Part shown: in pieces, positions 25,598 through 34,078 of the stretch | Position numbering within the stretch: position 1 is the first letter of the stretch | Layout of the letters: each line of letters begins with the position of its first letter | From: Candidatus Woesearchaeota archaeon | Lineage (GTDB): Archaea > Nanobdellota > Nanobdellia > Woesearchaeales > JAFGLG01 | Assembly: GCA_016928155.1 (NCBI GenBank) | Contig: JAFGLG010000017.1 | Coordinates: forward strand, 68,134 to 132,133 | DNA: 64,000 nucleotides | Direction: 5' to 3' | The notes under the pieces: model-generated | Told to the model about the DNA's origin: nothing | The model's input: only the letters and a program-made list of their open reading frames with translations | The model's database searches: none | Translations under genes and position numbers: made by a program

Positions 25598-26411
25598 AAG
25601 GGATTTTGTCAAGCAGAACATTAAGGAGATGGAGATACAGGAATTTATCTCAAAGAACCTCAAGAGGGCGGGCCACAGCCACACGAAGGTGCAGAGGACC
25701 CCTCTCGGCGAGAAGATAATCATATTCACTTCGCATCCGGGCCTTGTTGTCGGAAGGAAGGGCCAGAACATCAAGAAGCTTACGGCTGATCTCAAGAGGC
25801 ATTTCAACCTGGAGAATCCACAGATCGAGACCTCAGAGGTATCTAACATGTACCTCGACGCTGACATCATCGCTGAGAGCATCGCCACATCATTGGAGAA
25901 GTTCGGCTCGAACAGGTTCAAGGGCATAGGTCACAAGATGATGACCAGTGTGCTTGAGGCTGGTGCCAGAGGGATCGAGATCGTGATCTCAGGCAAGATA
26001 CCCAGCAGCAGGGCAAAGTCTTGGAGGTTCTATGCAGGCTATCTGAAGAAATGCGGGGACATATCGATAAGCGGTGTCAATCATGCTTACTCGAGGGCTG
26101 AGCTCAAGACCGGGACCATAGGCATTAAGGTGTCTATCATGCCCCCTGATCTGAAGCTGCCTGATCATTTCAGATTCCTCGACGAGGCGGAGTTCGTGGA
26201 AGAAGAGATGACTGATGAGAAGAAGCCTGAGTCAGAGAAGAAGGATGATGCCAAGAAGAAGTCTCAGAAGAGATCGAGGAAATCCTCCAGGCCGAAGGAT
26301 GACAGGGCTGGGAAGTCCAGGAAGAGGGAGGCCAAGCCGGTCAGGGAGGAAAAGGCGGATGACGCCGGGATGAGCGATCTCAGCGCGCCTGAGGTGCACG
26401 ATGAAGGCTAA
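25590..26411 (+). CDS. rps3: Small ribosomal subunit protein uS3
   Basis: 273 residues. The KH domain is evident (SHPGLVVGRKGQNIKKLTAD) and the C-terminal uS3 domain reads GARGIEIVISGKIPSSRAKS, SRAELKTGTIGIKVSIMPP. Beyond residue 200 there is a long Lys/Glu/Asp tail, as in several archaea. It is part of the mRNA entry channel. Overlaps uL29 by 11 nt. Confidence 0.97.
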   Translation: MIERDFVKQNIKEMEIQEFISKNLKRAGHSHTKVQRTPLGEKIIIFTSHPGLVVGRKGQNIKKLTADLKRHFNLENPQIETSEVSNMYLDADIIAESIATSLEKFGSNRFKGIGHKMMTSVLEAGARGIEIVISGKIPSSRAKSWRFYAGYLKKCGDISISGVNHAYSRAELKTGTIGIKVSIMPPDLKLPDHFRFLDEAEFVEEEMTDEKKPESEKKDDAKKKSQKRSRKSSRPKDDRAGKSRKREAKPVREEKADDAGMSDLSAPEVHDEG

Positions 26412-26598
26412 GGACCTGAGGGATATGAAACCCGAGCAGCTTGACGCGAAGCTTGCTGAGATGAAGAAGGAGCTTGTCAAGCTGGGTGCCCAGGTCGCGA
26501 CAGGTACCAATCCGAAGAACCCCAGCCAGATAAGGAACATAAAGAAGACCATGGCGAGGGTGCTCACGATAAAGAAACAAAAGGAGGATGTTAAATAG
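26401..26598 (+). CDS. rpl29: Large ribosomal subunit protein uL29
   Basis: 65 residues, two-helix uL29: LRDMKPEQLDAKLAEMKKEL and NPSQIRNIKKTMARVLTI. Normal length and position between uS3 and aIF1. It lies beside uL23 at the tunnel exit. Confidence 0.94.
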   Translation: MKAKDLRDMKPEQLDAKLAEMKKELVKLGAQVATGTNPKNPSQIRNIKKTMARVLTIKKQKEDVK

Positions 26599-26599
26599 G

Positions 26600-26908
26600 A
26601 TGAGTGAAATTTGCTCGGTTTGCGGGCTGCCTTCAGAGCTGTGCGTTTGTGAGACAATAGCCAAGGAGAGCCAGAAGATCACTGTCAAGATCGTCAAGAA
26701 GAAATACAACAAGAGCTACACCATCATAGAGGGCATCGATTCAAAGGAGATAAATATGAGCGACCTGACCAAGAGACTCAAGAATTTTTTTGCCTGCGGA
26801 GGGACGTTCAAGGAGAGATATATCGAGCTCCAGGGCAATCACAAGTCAAGGGTCAAAGAACAGCTCATAAAGTATGGATTCGCTCCGGAGACCATCGAGA
26901 TCAGATGA
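26600..26908 (+). CDS. Translation initiation factor aIF1 (SUI1)
   Basis: 102 residues from the ATG at 26600. An N-terminal Cys motif (CSVCGLPSELCVC) precedes the SUI1 fold, with LKNFFACGGTFKERYIELQG as the diagnostic segment. It monitors start-codon recognition on the 30S subunit. The ORF extends 4 codons upstream to 26588, but GGAGG would then be only 1 nt from the ATG, so the later start is preferred. Its 3' end overlaps the next gene by 4 nt. Its place inside the ribosomal cluster is typical of archaea. Confidence 0.94.
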   Translation: MSEICSVCGLPSELCVCETIAKESQKITVKIVKKKYNKSYTIIEGIDSKEINMSDLTKRLKNFFACGGTFKERYIELQGNHKSRVKEQLIKYGFAPETIEIR

Positions 26909-27156
26909 ACATAGGCCTTGTTCGCGGGGAGTTCATAGGATTGCAGGTCAGGATAAGGCAGAAAAAGGATGGCAGAGAGGTTCAAGGGAAGGTCATAGAT
27001 GAGACAAAGGGTATGATAACCTTGCTCACAGGTGATATGAGGAGGATCAGGTTCATCAAGACCGGGATCATGCTGATGATCGGTCATCATGAGATTGACG
27101 GAAGCATAATAAATGAGAGGCCAGAAGATAGGATAAGGATAAGGTTGCTGGATTGA
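26905..27156 (+). CDS. rnp1: RNase P protein component 1 (Rpp29/Pop4)
   Basis: 83 residues, an Sm-like beta barrel: LVRGEFIGLQVRI, GKVIDETKGMITLLTG and FIKTGIMLMIGHHEIDG. It pairs with Rpp21 and binds the specificity domain of RNase P RNA, which trims tRNA 5' ends. The gene between aIF1/uL29 and uS17 is the normal archaeal location. Start overlaps the aIF1 stop (ATGA). Confidence 0.94.
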   Translation: MNIGLVRGEFIGLQVRIRQKKDGREVQGKVIDETKGMITLLTGDMRRIRFIKTGIMLMIGHHEIDGSIINERPEDRIRIRLLD

Positions 27157-27166
27157 AGGTGAAAAA

Positions 27167-27502
27167 ATGAAGAAAAGCATCGGCATTGACGTTCCTGCCC
27201 CGAAAGAGCGGTGTGATGACGTGAACTGCCCATTCCACGGCACCCTCAAGCTGAGAGGCAGGGTTTTTGTGGGTGAGGTCGTATCAGACAAGATGAGGAG
27301 GTCTGCTGTCATCCAGTGGGAGCGCAGGGCTTATATCCCTAAATATGAGAGGTATGAGAAGAAGAGGACCAAGATCCATGCACATAGCCCGGATTGCCTG
27401 AATGCGAAGAAGGGCGACCAGGTGAGGGTCATGGAGAGCAGGCCTCTGAGCAAGACAAAGAACTTTGTCATCGTGGAGATAATTAAGAAAAAGACTGGAT
27501 GA
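27167..27502 (+). CDS. rps17: Small ribosomal subunit protein uS17
   Basis: 111 residues, archaeal form with an N-terminal extension (CDDVNCPFHGTLKLRGRVF) followed by the OB fold (VVSDKMRRSAVIQWERRAYI, KYERYEKKRTKIHAHSPDCL). GGTGA sits 5 nt before the ATG. Primary 16S rRNA binder. Confidence 0.96.
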   Translation: MKKSIGIDVPAPKERCDDVNCPFHGTLKLRGRVFVGEVVSDKMRRSAVIQWERRAYIPKYERYEKKRTKIHAHSPDCLNAKKGDQVRVMESRPLSKTKNFVIVEIIKKKTG

Positions 27503-27514
27503 AAGTGAATCATA

Positions 27515-27916
27515 ATGAAAGCTGTTAATGCGAAAATGACCAAGCCGTTGAACCTCGGCACGAGGGTGCCTACCTGCGATAATTCCGGGGCCAAGATCCT
27601 GAAGATAATCGCTGTGAAGGGCGGGAAGACTGTCAAGAACAGGATTCCTGCTGCAGGCATCGGCGACCTGGTCTGGGCTGCTGTCGTCAAGGGCAAGCCT
27701 GACATGAGGAAGCAGGTTGTTTTTGCTGTGATTGTGAGGCAGAAGAAGGAGTATCAGAGGCCTGATGGTATCAGGATACAGTTCGAGGACAATGCAGCTG
27801 TCGTGCTGAAGGACGACAAGGGCAATCCGAAAGGCACCATATACAAGGGTCCGATTGCGAAAGAGGCTGCAGAGAGATGGCCTGCTGTCGCTAAGATAGC
27901 CAGCATAATATTGTGA
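27515..27916 (+). CDS. rpl14: Large ribosomal subunit protein uL14
   Basis: 133 residues. Conserved elements: VPTCDNSGAKILKIIAVKGG, GIGDLVWAAVVKGKPDMRKQ and GIRIQFEDNAAVVLKDD. Contacts 16S helix 14 in a subunit bridge. Overlaps the longest possible reading of uL24 by 4 nt. Confidence 0.97.
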   Translation: MKAVNAKMTKPLNLGTRVPTCDNSGAKILKIIAVKGGKTVKNRIPAAGIGDLVWAAVVKGKPDMRKQVVFAVIVRQKKEYQRPDGIRIQFEDNAAVVLKDDKGNPKGTIYKGPIAKEAAERWPAVAKIASIIL

Positions 27917-27921
27917 TTGAT

Positions 27922-28317
27922 ATGAAGAACGAATATTCGAAATCATGGAACAGGAGCAAGCAGCCGAGGAAGCAGAGGAAATTCCTTTACAATGCACCGC
28001 AGCATGTGAAGAGCGGGATGCTCGGATGCCATTTGTCCAAGGAACTGAGGGGCAAGCACAGCAGGAGAGCAGTGAGGCTCATCAGGGGTGACAGGGTCAG
28101 GATCATGAAAGGCACCCACAGGAAGAGAGAAGGCAAGGTCGAGAGGGTGGATGTCAAGAACAGCAGGGTCTACATCACAGGCATAGAGACCATAAGGAAG
28201 GACGGCAACAAGGTGCTTTATCCGTTCAGGATCCCTAATCTGCTTATTGTCGAATTGAACTTGAGTGACAAGAAAAGGGCTGAGAAGCTCAGGCCAAAGG
28301 TGCAGCAAAATGGTTAA
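27922..28317 (+). CDS. rpl24: Large ribosomal subunit protein uL24
   Basis: 131 residues starting MKNEYSKSWNRSKQPRKQRK, which matches the archaeal uL24 N-terminus; an upstream GTG at 27913 is possible but less likely. The KOW motif reads IRGDRVRIMKGTHRKREGKV. Assembly initiator of the large subunit. Its stop overlaps the eS4 start by 8 nt. Confidence 0.95.
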   Translation: MKNEYSKSWNRSKQPRKQRKFLYNAPQHVKSGMLGCHLSKELRGKHSRRAVRLIRGDRVRIMKGTHRKREGKVERVDVKNSRVYITGIETIRKDGNKVLYPFRIPNLLIVELNLSDKKRAEKLRPKVQQNG

Positions 28318-29008
28318 GAATCATCTGAAGACACTGGCAGCCCCGAAGACATGGGCTATCAAGAGGAAATCGCAGGTTTTCCTTGTTAGGCCTGCACCCG
28401 GTGCTCATCCCAAGGATGAATGCCTCCCTTTGAGGATAATTATGGCTGATATCCTGAAGTATGGCAGGACATCAAAGGAGATAAAGTACATCATAAATAA
28501 CAGAAATGTGCTTATCGACGGCATGAGGAGGAAGAGCCTCAAATTCAATGTCGGCGTCATGGATACAGTCCAGGTTCCTGATCTCAATGAATATTACAGG
28601 GTCATTTTCAATAAGAAAGGCAAGATTGATCTTGTCGCGATCGGAAAAGATGAGGCAGACATGAAGATATGCAAGATCATTAACAAGAGCATGGTCAGTG
28701 GCAGGACCCAGCTGAACCTTGATGACGGTAAGAATATCCTTGCTGACAAGGGAGCGAAGGGATCATATGGTGTCGGCGATTCGCTGCTTCTGCATCTTCC
28801 TGACCAGAAGATCCTGGAGCTGCTGAAGCTTGAGAAAGGTGCTGCAGTCTACCTGAAGAAAGGGAAGTATGCAGGCCAGACAGGGGTCGTTGAGGGGATA
28901 AAGGAGGACACAATCAATATAAGGTCTGAGGCCGGATCTATCCAGACTCTGAAGGCATATGCCTTGGTGATCGGGAAGGATAAGCCTCTTTTGACAGTGA
29001 CTAAATGA
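28310..29008 (+). CDS. rps4e: Small ribosomal subunit protein eS4
   Basis: 232 residues from the ATG at 28310 (MVKNHLKTLAAPKTWAIKRK), the typical eS4 N-terminus; the ORF is open upstream but AGGTG precedes this ATG. Contains an S4-type RNA-binding region (ILKYGRTSKEIKYIINNRNV) and a C-terminal KOW motif (LKKGKYAGQTGVVEGI). Archaeal/eukaryotic-specific protein. Confidence 0.96.
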   Translation: MVKNHLKTLAAPKTWAIKRKSQVFLVRPAPGAHPKDECLPLRIIMADILKYGRTSKEIKYIINNRNVLIDGMRRKSLKFNVGVMDTVQVPDLNEYYRVIFNKKGKIDLVAIGKDEADMKICKIINKSMVSGRTQLNLDDGKNILADKGAKGSYGVGDSLLLHLPDQKILELLKLEKGAAVYLKKGKYAGQTGVVEGIKEDTINIRSEAGSIQTLKAYALVIGKDKPLLTVTK

Positions 29009-29547
29009 TGGCAAAGGCAAATGATACGAATCCGATGAAGAGTGTCAAGATAGAGAAGCTCACGCTTAACATCGGGGCTGGTAAGGATCAGAAGAAGCTT
29101 GAGAAAGCTGTCAGGCTGATCAAGAATATTGTGGGTGTTGATCCTGTCAAGACTGTCACCCAGAAGAGGATCCCTACATGGGGCCTTAGGCCGGGTCTCC
29201 CGATCGGCTGCAAGATCACACTGAGAGGGGATAAGGCAGAGGAGGTTTTCCTGAAGCTTGTCAAGGCTAAGGACAGCATTCTCTCATTGAAGCAGATTGA
29301 TGATTTCGGGAATGTCGCTTTCGGTATCCATGAGTATATTGATATCCCCGGGGTCAATTATGATCCTGAGATTGGCATCATGGGGCTCCAGGTCTGCTTG
29401 ACACTGGAGAGGAATGGCCACAGGATCAAGAGGAGGAGGCACCTCAAGAGGAGGCTGCCTATGAGGCAGAACATCAGCAAGGAGGAATCTGCTGCCTTCT
29501 TGAAGCAGAGTTTCAGCATACGGATCAAGGAGGAGCAGGCGGAGTGA
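29005..29547 (+). CDS. rpl5: Large ribosomal subunit protein uL5
   Basis: 180 residues. KIEKLTLNIGAGKDQKKLEK, KTVTQKRIPTWGLRPGLPIG and GIHEYIDIPGVNYDPEIGIM are conserved uL5 elements. Binds 5S rRNA and touches the P-site tRNA. Two adjacent ATGs at 29005 and 29008 overlap the eS4 stop. Confidence 0.97.
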   Translation: MMAKANDTNPMKSVKIEKLTLNIGAGKDQKKLEKAVRLIKNIVGVDPVKTVTQKRIPTWGLRPGLPIGCKITLRGDKAEEVFLKLVKAKDSILSLKQIDDFGNVAFGIHEYIDIPGVNYDPEIGIMGLQVCLTLERNGHRIKRRRHLKRRLPMRQNISKEESAAFLKQSFSIRIKEEQAE

Positions 29548-29551
29548 TAAT

Positions 29552-29782
29552 ATGACAACATCGGATCATAAGAAGATGCTCGAGCAGTTGAGGGTTAAGC
29601 CTGTAAAGTACAGGAAGTTTTTGAAGCATAACTCACCTAAAGAGAGGTCGGGCGGGATCTCCATGAAGAAGTGCAGGAGATGCGGAAGCGCAAGAGGGCA
29701 TATCGACAAGTATGGCCTCAATCTCTGCAGGAGATGCTTCAGGGAAGTCGCTTTTGATATCGGATTCAAAAAATTCAGCTGA
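29552..29782 (+). CDS. rps14: Small ribosomal subunit protein uS14 (zinc-binding)
   Basis: 76 residues. The zinc finger CRRCGSARGHIDKYGLNLC-RRC is the archaeal uS14 signature with CxxC...CxxC. About 37 residues precede it, more than the usual archaeal 15-20; that N-terminal part is basic and in frame with a good start, so it is kept. Confidence 0.94.
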   Translation: MTTSDHKKMLEQLRVKPVKYRKFLKHNSPKERSGGISMKKCRRCGSARGHIDKYGLNLCRRCFREVAFDIGFKKFS

Positions 29783-29791
29783 GGTAAGAAA

Positions 29792-30181
29792 ATGTTGAAT
29801 GACCCATTGGCAAATGCATTGTCACGAATCATGAATTGTGAGAGGATAGGCAGTAAAGAGGTGGAGGTCAAGCCTCATTCGAAGGTCATCAAGAAAGTGC
29901 TTGAGATCATGAATGAGAATGGCTACATCGGCACGTATAAGGAGGTCGAGGACGGCAAGGGGAATTTCCTTGTTGTGAATCTCCTGGGGAAGATAAACAA
30001 GTGCAATGTCATCAAGCCCAGGTACGCTGTCAAGCTTGGTGATTATGAGAAGTTCGAGACGAGGTTCCTGCCTGCTCAGGACTTCGGCATACTTATTGTA
30101 TCGACGCCGAAAGGTATAATGACACATATCCAGGCCAAGGAGAAGATGCTCGGCGGAAGGATGCTGGCATACTGTTATTAA
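29792..30181 (+). CDS. rps8: Small ribosomal subunit protein uS8
   Basis: 129 residues. [20 protein letters not shown] at the N-terminus and [19 protein letters not shown] at the C-terminus are conserved uS8 sequences. Binds the central domain of 16S rRNA. One base separates it from uL6. Confidence 0.97.
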   Translation: MLNDPLANALSRIMNCERIGSKEVEVKPHSKVIKKVLEIMNENGYIGTYKEVEDGKGNFLVVNLLGKINKCNVIKPRYAVKLGDYEKFETRFLPAQDFGILIVSTPKGIMTHIQAKEKMLGGRMLAYCY

Positions 30182-30182
30182 G

Positions 30183-30737
30183 ATGGCAGAGAAGAAGAGA
30201 CACGAGCTGAGAGAGGAGATTGATTTGCCTGAAGGAGTCACAGCCACATTCGCTCAGAGGGGGATCAGGTTCAGGGGCCCTAAGGGGGAGAATGAGAGGC
30301 TCATCAACAATCCTATCTTGAATGTCGAGGTGAAAGGGGATATGGTTTCGGTTTTCACTGATAAGGATTCCAAGAAGGAGAAGAAGATCCTCAACTCGAT
30401 GGTGGCCCATTTCAGGAACATGATTGTAGGGGTTACAAGAGGCCACATGTACAGGCTGAAGATCTGTTCAGGCCACTTCCCCATGAATGTCGCGCTGAAG
30501 GGTGATGAGTTCAGTGTCAAGAATTTCCTTGGTGAGAAGATTCCAAGGATCTTGAAGATAAAGAAGGGTGCAGATGTCAAGATCGATGGTGATATGGTTG
30601 AGGTCACTTCAGTCAACAAGGAGATCGCCGGTCAGGTTGCGGCTGATATAGAGCAGCTTTGCAGGATAACGAACCGTGACAGGAGGATATTCCAGGATGG
30701 TATATATTTCATAGAGAAGGATGGTAAGAAGATTTAG
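30183..30737 (+). CDS. rpl6: Large ribosomal subunit protein uL6
   Basis: 184 residues, two uL6 repeats: GVTATFAQRGIRFRGPKGE and VALKGDEFSVKNFLGEKIPR, with a conserved NRDRRIFQDGIYFIEKDG end. Located near the factor-binding site. Normal length. Confidence 0.97.
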   Translation: MAEKKRHELREEIDLPEGVTATFAQRGIRFRGPKGENERLINNPILNVEVKGDMVSVFTDKDSKKEKKILNSMVAHFRNMIVGVTRGHMYRLKICSGHFPMNVALKGDEFSVKNFLGEKIPRILKIKKGADVKIDGDMVEVTSVNKEIAGQVAADIEQLCRITNRDRRIFQDGIYFIEKDGKKI

Positions 30738-30742
30738 GTGCT

Positions 30743-31339
30743 ATGATGGATTTGCTCAAGATCAGGAAAGAGATGAAGGCGAAGAAGCCTGAATTCACTG
30801 CCCAGGATTCTCATAAGGCGGGCAGGGTGCAGAAGAAGTACAGGAGACCGAAAGGCATCCATTCCAAGATAAGGATGGGGTGGAAGAGCTACAAGAAGAA
30901 GATAAAGGTGGGCTATAAGTCACCTTGTGCTGTCAGGGGTCTCTCGGTGCAGGGCCTTATTCCTGTTGTCGTGGCGAATGCAGCTGCTGTCAGGGCTATT
31001 GATCCCGGGATTCAGGGCGCGGTCATCTCTTCATCAGTTGGCATGAAGAGGAGAGAGGAACTGATAAGGCTGCTCGTGGAGAAGAAGGTTATCATACTCA
31101 ATATCCGTGATCCTGAGAAGAAACTGAAGGAAATCGGGGCTGGATTGAAGGAGAAGAGAGAGAAGAGGACAATGAGGGAAGCTTCGAAGAAGGAGAAGGA
31201 GAAGGATCTCAAGAAGAAGGCAGAGGAGAAGAGCAAGGAAGAGAAGAAAGAGGGTGTCGAGGAGATTGTCGATGAGGACAAGAAGATGCAGGAGAAGAGG
31301 GATATGGATAAGCTCCTGACAAAGAAAGACTCTGTTTAA
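30743..31339 (+). CDS. rpl32e: Large ribosomal subunit protein eL32, charged C-terminal tail
   Basis: 198 residues. The eL32 core covers roughly residues 15-130 (QDSHKAGRVQKKYRRPKGIH, SPCAVRGLSVQGLIPVVVAN). The last 60 residues are almost entirely Lys/Glu, a probable coiled or disordered tail. Two ATGs at 30743 and 30746 are possible starts. Confidence 0.95.
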   Translation: MMDLLKIRKEMKAKKPEFTAQDSHKAGRVQKKYRRPKGIHSKIRMGWKSYKKKIKVGYKSPCAVRGLSVQGLIPVVVANAAAVRAIDPGIQGAVISSSVGMKRREELIRLLVEKKVIILNIRDPEKKLKEIGAGLKEKREKRTMREASKKEKEKDLKKKAEEKSKEEKKEGVEEIVDEDKKMQEKRDMDKLLTKKDSV

Positions 31340-31347
31340 GGTGCGAT

Positions 31348-31797
31348 ATGAAACTCAAACTTCAGAAAAAGCTGGCTGCTGATGTCATGGACTGCTCTCC
31401 GAAGAGGGTATGGTTTGATGAGGGGAGGCTTGAAGAGATTAAGGAAGCCATCACAAAGGCTGACATAAGGCGGCTGGTCAAGGACAGGGCTATCGGAGAG
31501 AAGCCGATAAGGGGCATCTCAAGGGCCCGCGCGAACAAGATCAAGATCCAGAAATCCAAGGGCAGGCAGAAAGGCCATGGTTCCAGGAAAGGTAAGAAAG
31601 GGGCTAGGCTGCCGAGGAAGGAGGCATGGATGTTTAAAATAAGGAAGCAGAGGGATTTCCTGATGAGGGTCAAATTGTCAGGTAAGGTGTCTGTCAAGGA
31701 CTACAGGTTGCTTTACCTTAAGGCAAAGGGCGGATTTTTCAGGAGCCTCAGGCACATGAAACTTTATATTGATGAACATGGGATGTTCAAGAAGTGA
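31348..31797 (+). CDS. rpl19e: Large ribosomal subunit protein eL19
   Basis: 149 residues, all-helical basic protein: KLQKKLAADVMDCSPKRVWF, RGISRARANKIKIQKSKGRQ and GHGSRKGKKGARLPRKEAW. Archaeal/eukaryotic-specific; normal length and place between eL32 and uL18. Confidence 0.97.
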   Translation: MKLKLQKKLAADVMDCSPKRVWFDEGRLEEIKEAITKADIRRLVKDRAIGEKPIRGISRARANKIKIQKSKGRQKGHGSRKGKKGARLPRKEAWMFKIRKQRDFLMRVKLSGKVSVKDYRLLYLKAKGGFFRSLRHMKLYIDEHGMFKK

Positions 31798-31802
31798 ATG
31801 AA

Positions 31803-32339
31803 ATGAAGAGCAGATATAATATACCTTTCAGGAGGAAGCTTGAAGGAAAGACTGATTATCGTAAGAGGCTCAAGCTGCTCTCTTCTGGAAGCAGGAGACT
31901 GGTGATCAGGAAATCGCTGAAGAATATGACTGCACAGGTCATCGAGTTTGCACCTGAGGGTGACAAGGTGCTGCTCTCAGCATCTTCGAGGGAGCTCATC
32001 AAGATGGGTTGGACAGCCCCGAGGTCAAATGTTCCTGCAGCATATCTTGTGGGTCTGCTGCTTGCGAGCAAGGCGAAGGCTGGGAAAGTCAGCGGCAGGA
32101 TAATCGTCGATATCGGTTTGGCGACATCTGTCAGGGGTTCCAGGCTGTATGCTCTTGTCAGGGGTGCTATTGATGGCGGCCTTGGGATAGAATGCTCAAA
32201 GGATATCCTGCCTGATGATGATAGGGTCTCAGGCAAGCATATTTCAGAATACTCGGATAAAAGACAGTTCAAGTATGATGCTGCAAAGCTTCCTGAATTG
32301 TTTGATAAGGTCAAAAAACAGATTATGGGTGCTAGATGA
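31803..32339 (+). CDS. rpl18: Large ribosomal subunit protein uL18
   Basis: 178 residues starting MKSRYNIPFRRKLEGKTDYR, the archaeal uL18 N-terminus; a GTG at 31794 would add three residues. LIKMGWTAPRSNVPAAYLVG and RGSRLYALVRGAIDGGL follow. 5S rRNA-binding. Stop overlaps the uS5 start. Confidence 0.96.
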   Translation: MKSRYNIPFRRKLEGKTDYRKRLKLLSSGSRRLVIRKSLKNMTAQVIEFAPEGDKVLLSASSRELIKMGWTAPRSNVPAAYLVGLLLASKAKAGKVSGRIIVDIGLATSVRGSRLYALVRGAIDGGLGIECSKDILPDDDRVSGKHISEYSDKRQFKYDAAKLPELFDKVKKQIMGAR

Positions 32340-33157
32340 TGCCGGATGAAAAGAAGCCTGAGGATGTAGCAGAGGAGAATGTGAAAGTTGATCAGAAATC
32401 TGATCCCAGGAGAGATATGAGGGGAAGGCCGGAGAAGGATCAGGCAGTCTGGAATCCGAAGACCTCTTTGGGGAAGCAGGTCAAAGAGGGGATTATCACA
32501 GATATTGATCAGATACTTGATGAAGGCAGGAAGATTCTGGAGTCAGAGATAATTGATGTCCTGATCCCTGACCTTAAGTCAGACCTTCTGCTTATCGGCC
32601 AGGCAAAGGGCAAGTTTGGAGGAGGCCAGAGAAGGGTCTTCAGGCAGACGCAGAAGAAGACAATGGAGGGCAACAAGCCGAAGTTCACGACTTATGCTGT
32701 CGTCGGCAATGAGAACGGGTATATCGGCCTGAGCGAGGGGAGCGCAAAAGAGACTGTCCCTGCGAGGGAGAAGGCGTTCAGGAATGCCAAGCTTGACATT
32801 TTCAAGATCAGGAGAGGATGCGGCTCATGGCAGTGCGGCTGTAAGACTCCTCATACCATACCTTTCAAGGTTACCGGCAAGTGCGGCTCTGTCATTATTG
32901 TCCTGAAGCCCGCCCCGAAGGGTGCTGGACTGAAGGTCGAGAAGGAATGCGGCAAGATACTGAAGATGGCTGGCATCAAGGATATATGGTCAAAGGCCTA
33001 TGGCCAGAGCAAGACGAAGGTGAATCTGCTGCTGGCATTGAAGGATGCCCTGAAGAAGCTCATGTCGACGAAAGTTGATGCGAAGTTTGAGGAGAGGCTT
33101 GGCATCGTAGAGGGGAAGATTGTCAGCCAGAAGCCTGAGATTGAGGAAAGTGAGTGA
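32336..33157 (+). CDS. rps5: Small ribosomal subunit protein uS5
   Basis: 273 residues, longer than the usual archaeal 210-220 because of an acidic/charged N-terminal extension of about 40 residues. The core reads RRVFRQTQKKTMEGNKPKF, GRGCGSWQCGC-type sequence (IRRGCGSWQCGCKTPHTIPF) and PAPKGAGLKVEKECGKIL. Works in decoding fidelity and mRNA entry. Stop region overlaps the uL30 ORF. Confidence 0.96.
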   Translation: MMPDEKKPEDVAEENVKVDQKSDPRRDMRGRPEKDQAVWNPKTSLGKQVKEGIITDIDQILDEGRKILESEIIDVLIPDLKSDLLLIGQAKGKFGGGQRRVFRQTQKKTMEGNKPKFTTYAVVGNENGYIGLSEGSAKETVPAREKAFRNAKLDIFKIRRGCGSWQCGCKTPHTIPFKVTGKCGSVIIVLKPAPKGAGLKVEKECGKILKMAGIKDIWSKAYGQSKTKVNLLLALKDALKKLMSTKVDAKFEERLGIVEGKIVSQKPEIEESE

Positions 33158-33159
33158 AT

Positions 33160-33561
33160 ATGGAAAAGGAATCTGGGAAAAAAGTGCAGAACGGAAAGAT
33201 CGCCATTATCAGGCTTAGGGGCCTCACAGGCATAAGGAAGCCTATTAAGGATACATTGCTGATGCTGAACCTCATCAGGAAGCATCATTGTGTTGTGCTT
33301 GATCCCAACCCTTCGGTCATGGGTATGATAAGGAAGGCCAAGGATTATATCACATGGGGTTTCATTGATGATGAAACTCAAAAGCTCCTTGTCGATAAGA
33401 GGAGCGAGAAGGATTCGGATGGTAATATGAGGCCTTATTTCAGGCTGCACCCGCCGAGGAAAGGTTTTGAGAGGAAAGGTGTCAAGAGGACTTTCAGGAT
33501 CGGAGGTGCTCTTGGTGATAGGGGCGAGAAGATCAATGATCTCATCAAGAGGATGATTTGA
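33160..33561 (+). CDS. rpl30: Large ribosomal subunit protein uL30
   Basis: 133 residues from the ATG at 33160; GTG at 33154 is an alternative. KIAIIRLRGLTGIRKPIKDT and LIRKHHCVVLDPNPSVMGM are the uL30 core; the archaeal C-terminal extension (FRLHPPRKGFERKGVKRTF) is present. Confidence 0.95.
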   Translation: MEKESGKKVQNGKIAIIRLRGLTGIRKPIKDTLLMLNLIRKHHCVVLDPNPSVMGMIRKAKDYITWGFIDDETQKLLVDKRSEKDSDGNMRPYFRLHPPRKGFERKGVKRTFRIGGALGDRGEKINDLIKRMI

Positions 33562-33598
33562 GGGATTATTAGGATATGTCAGATCAGAGGTTATGATT

Positions 33599-34078
33599 AT
33601 GGTTGTCAACAAGAGATCGAAGAAAAGCAGGCAGAGAGGCTCTCACACCCATGGTTGGGGTGCTATGAAGAAGCATCGTGGCGCAGGTAATCGCGGCGGA
33701 CGCGGCATGGCAGGCACTGGCAAGAGAGGGGACGCGAAGAAGCCATCTATCTGGAAGGATAAAGATTATTTTGGCAGGCACGGCTTCAAGCAGAAGAATC
33801 AGGAGAAGATCTCTGCCATCAACATAGCTTTCATTGAAGAGAAGTTCCAGAAGCTCCTTGCAGGAGGTATCGTCAAGGAAGTTGATGGTTCTTTCATGAT
33901 AAATCTCGCTGATATGAAGTGCAACAAGCTCTTGGGTGTCGGCATGCCGACGAGGAGATACAGGATCTCGGCCAAGTATGCTTCCAGGAGCGCTGTTGAG
34001 AAGATCGGCTCTGCAGGAGGGGAGGTTCAGCTTCCTGTAAGGAAAGAAGCGCCGGCAGAGCCTGTGCAAGCTGAATGA
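33599..34078 (+). CDS. rpl15: Large ribosomal subunit protein uL15
   Basis: 159 residues. The Gly-rich N-terminal segment RGSHTHGWGAMKKHRGAGNR is diagnostic. A GAGGT site is 7 nt before the ATG at 33599, which I prefer over the in-frame ATG at 33593. Ends with an Ala/Glu/Pro tail. Overlaps secY by 4 nt. Confidence 0.95.
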   Translation: MVVNKRSKKSRQRGSHTHGWGAMKKHRGAGNRGGRGMAGTGKRGDAKKPSIWKDKDYFGRHGFKQKNQEKISAINIAFIEEKFQKLLAGGIVKEVDGSFMINLADMKCNKLLGVGMPTRRYRISAKYASRSAVEKIGSAGGEVQLPVRKEAPAEPVQAE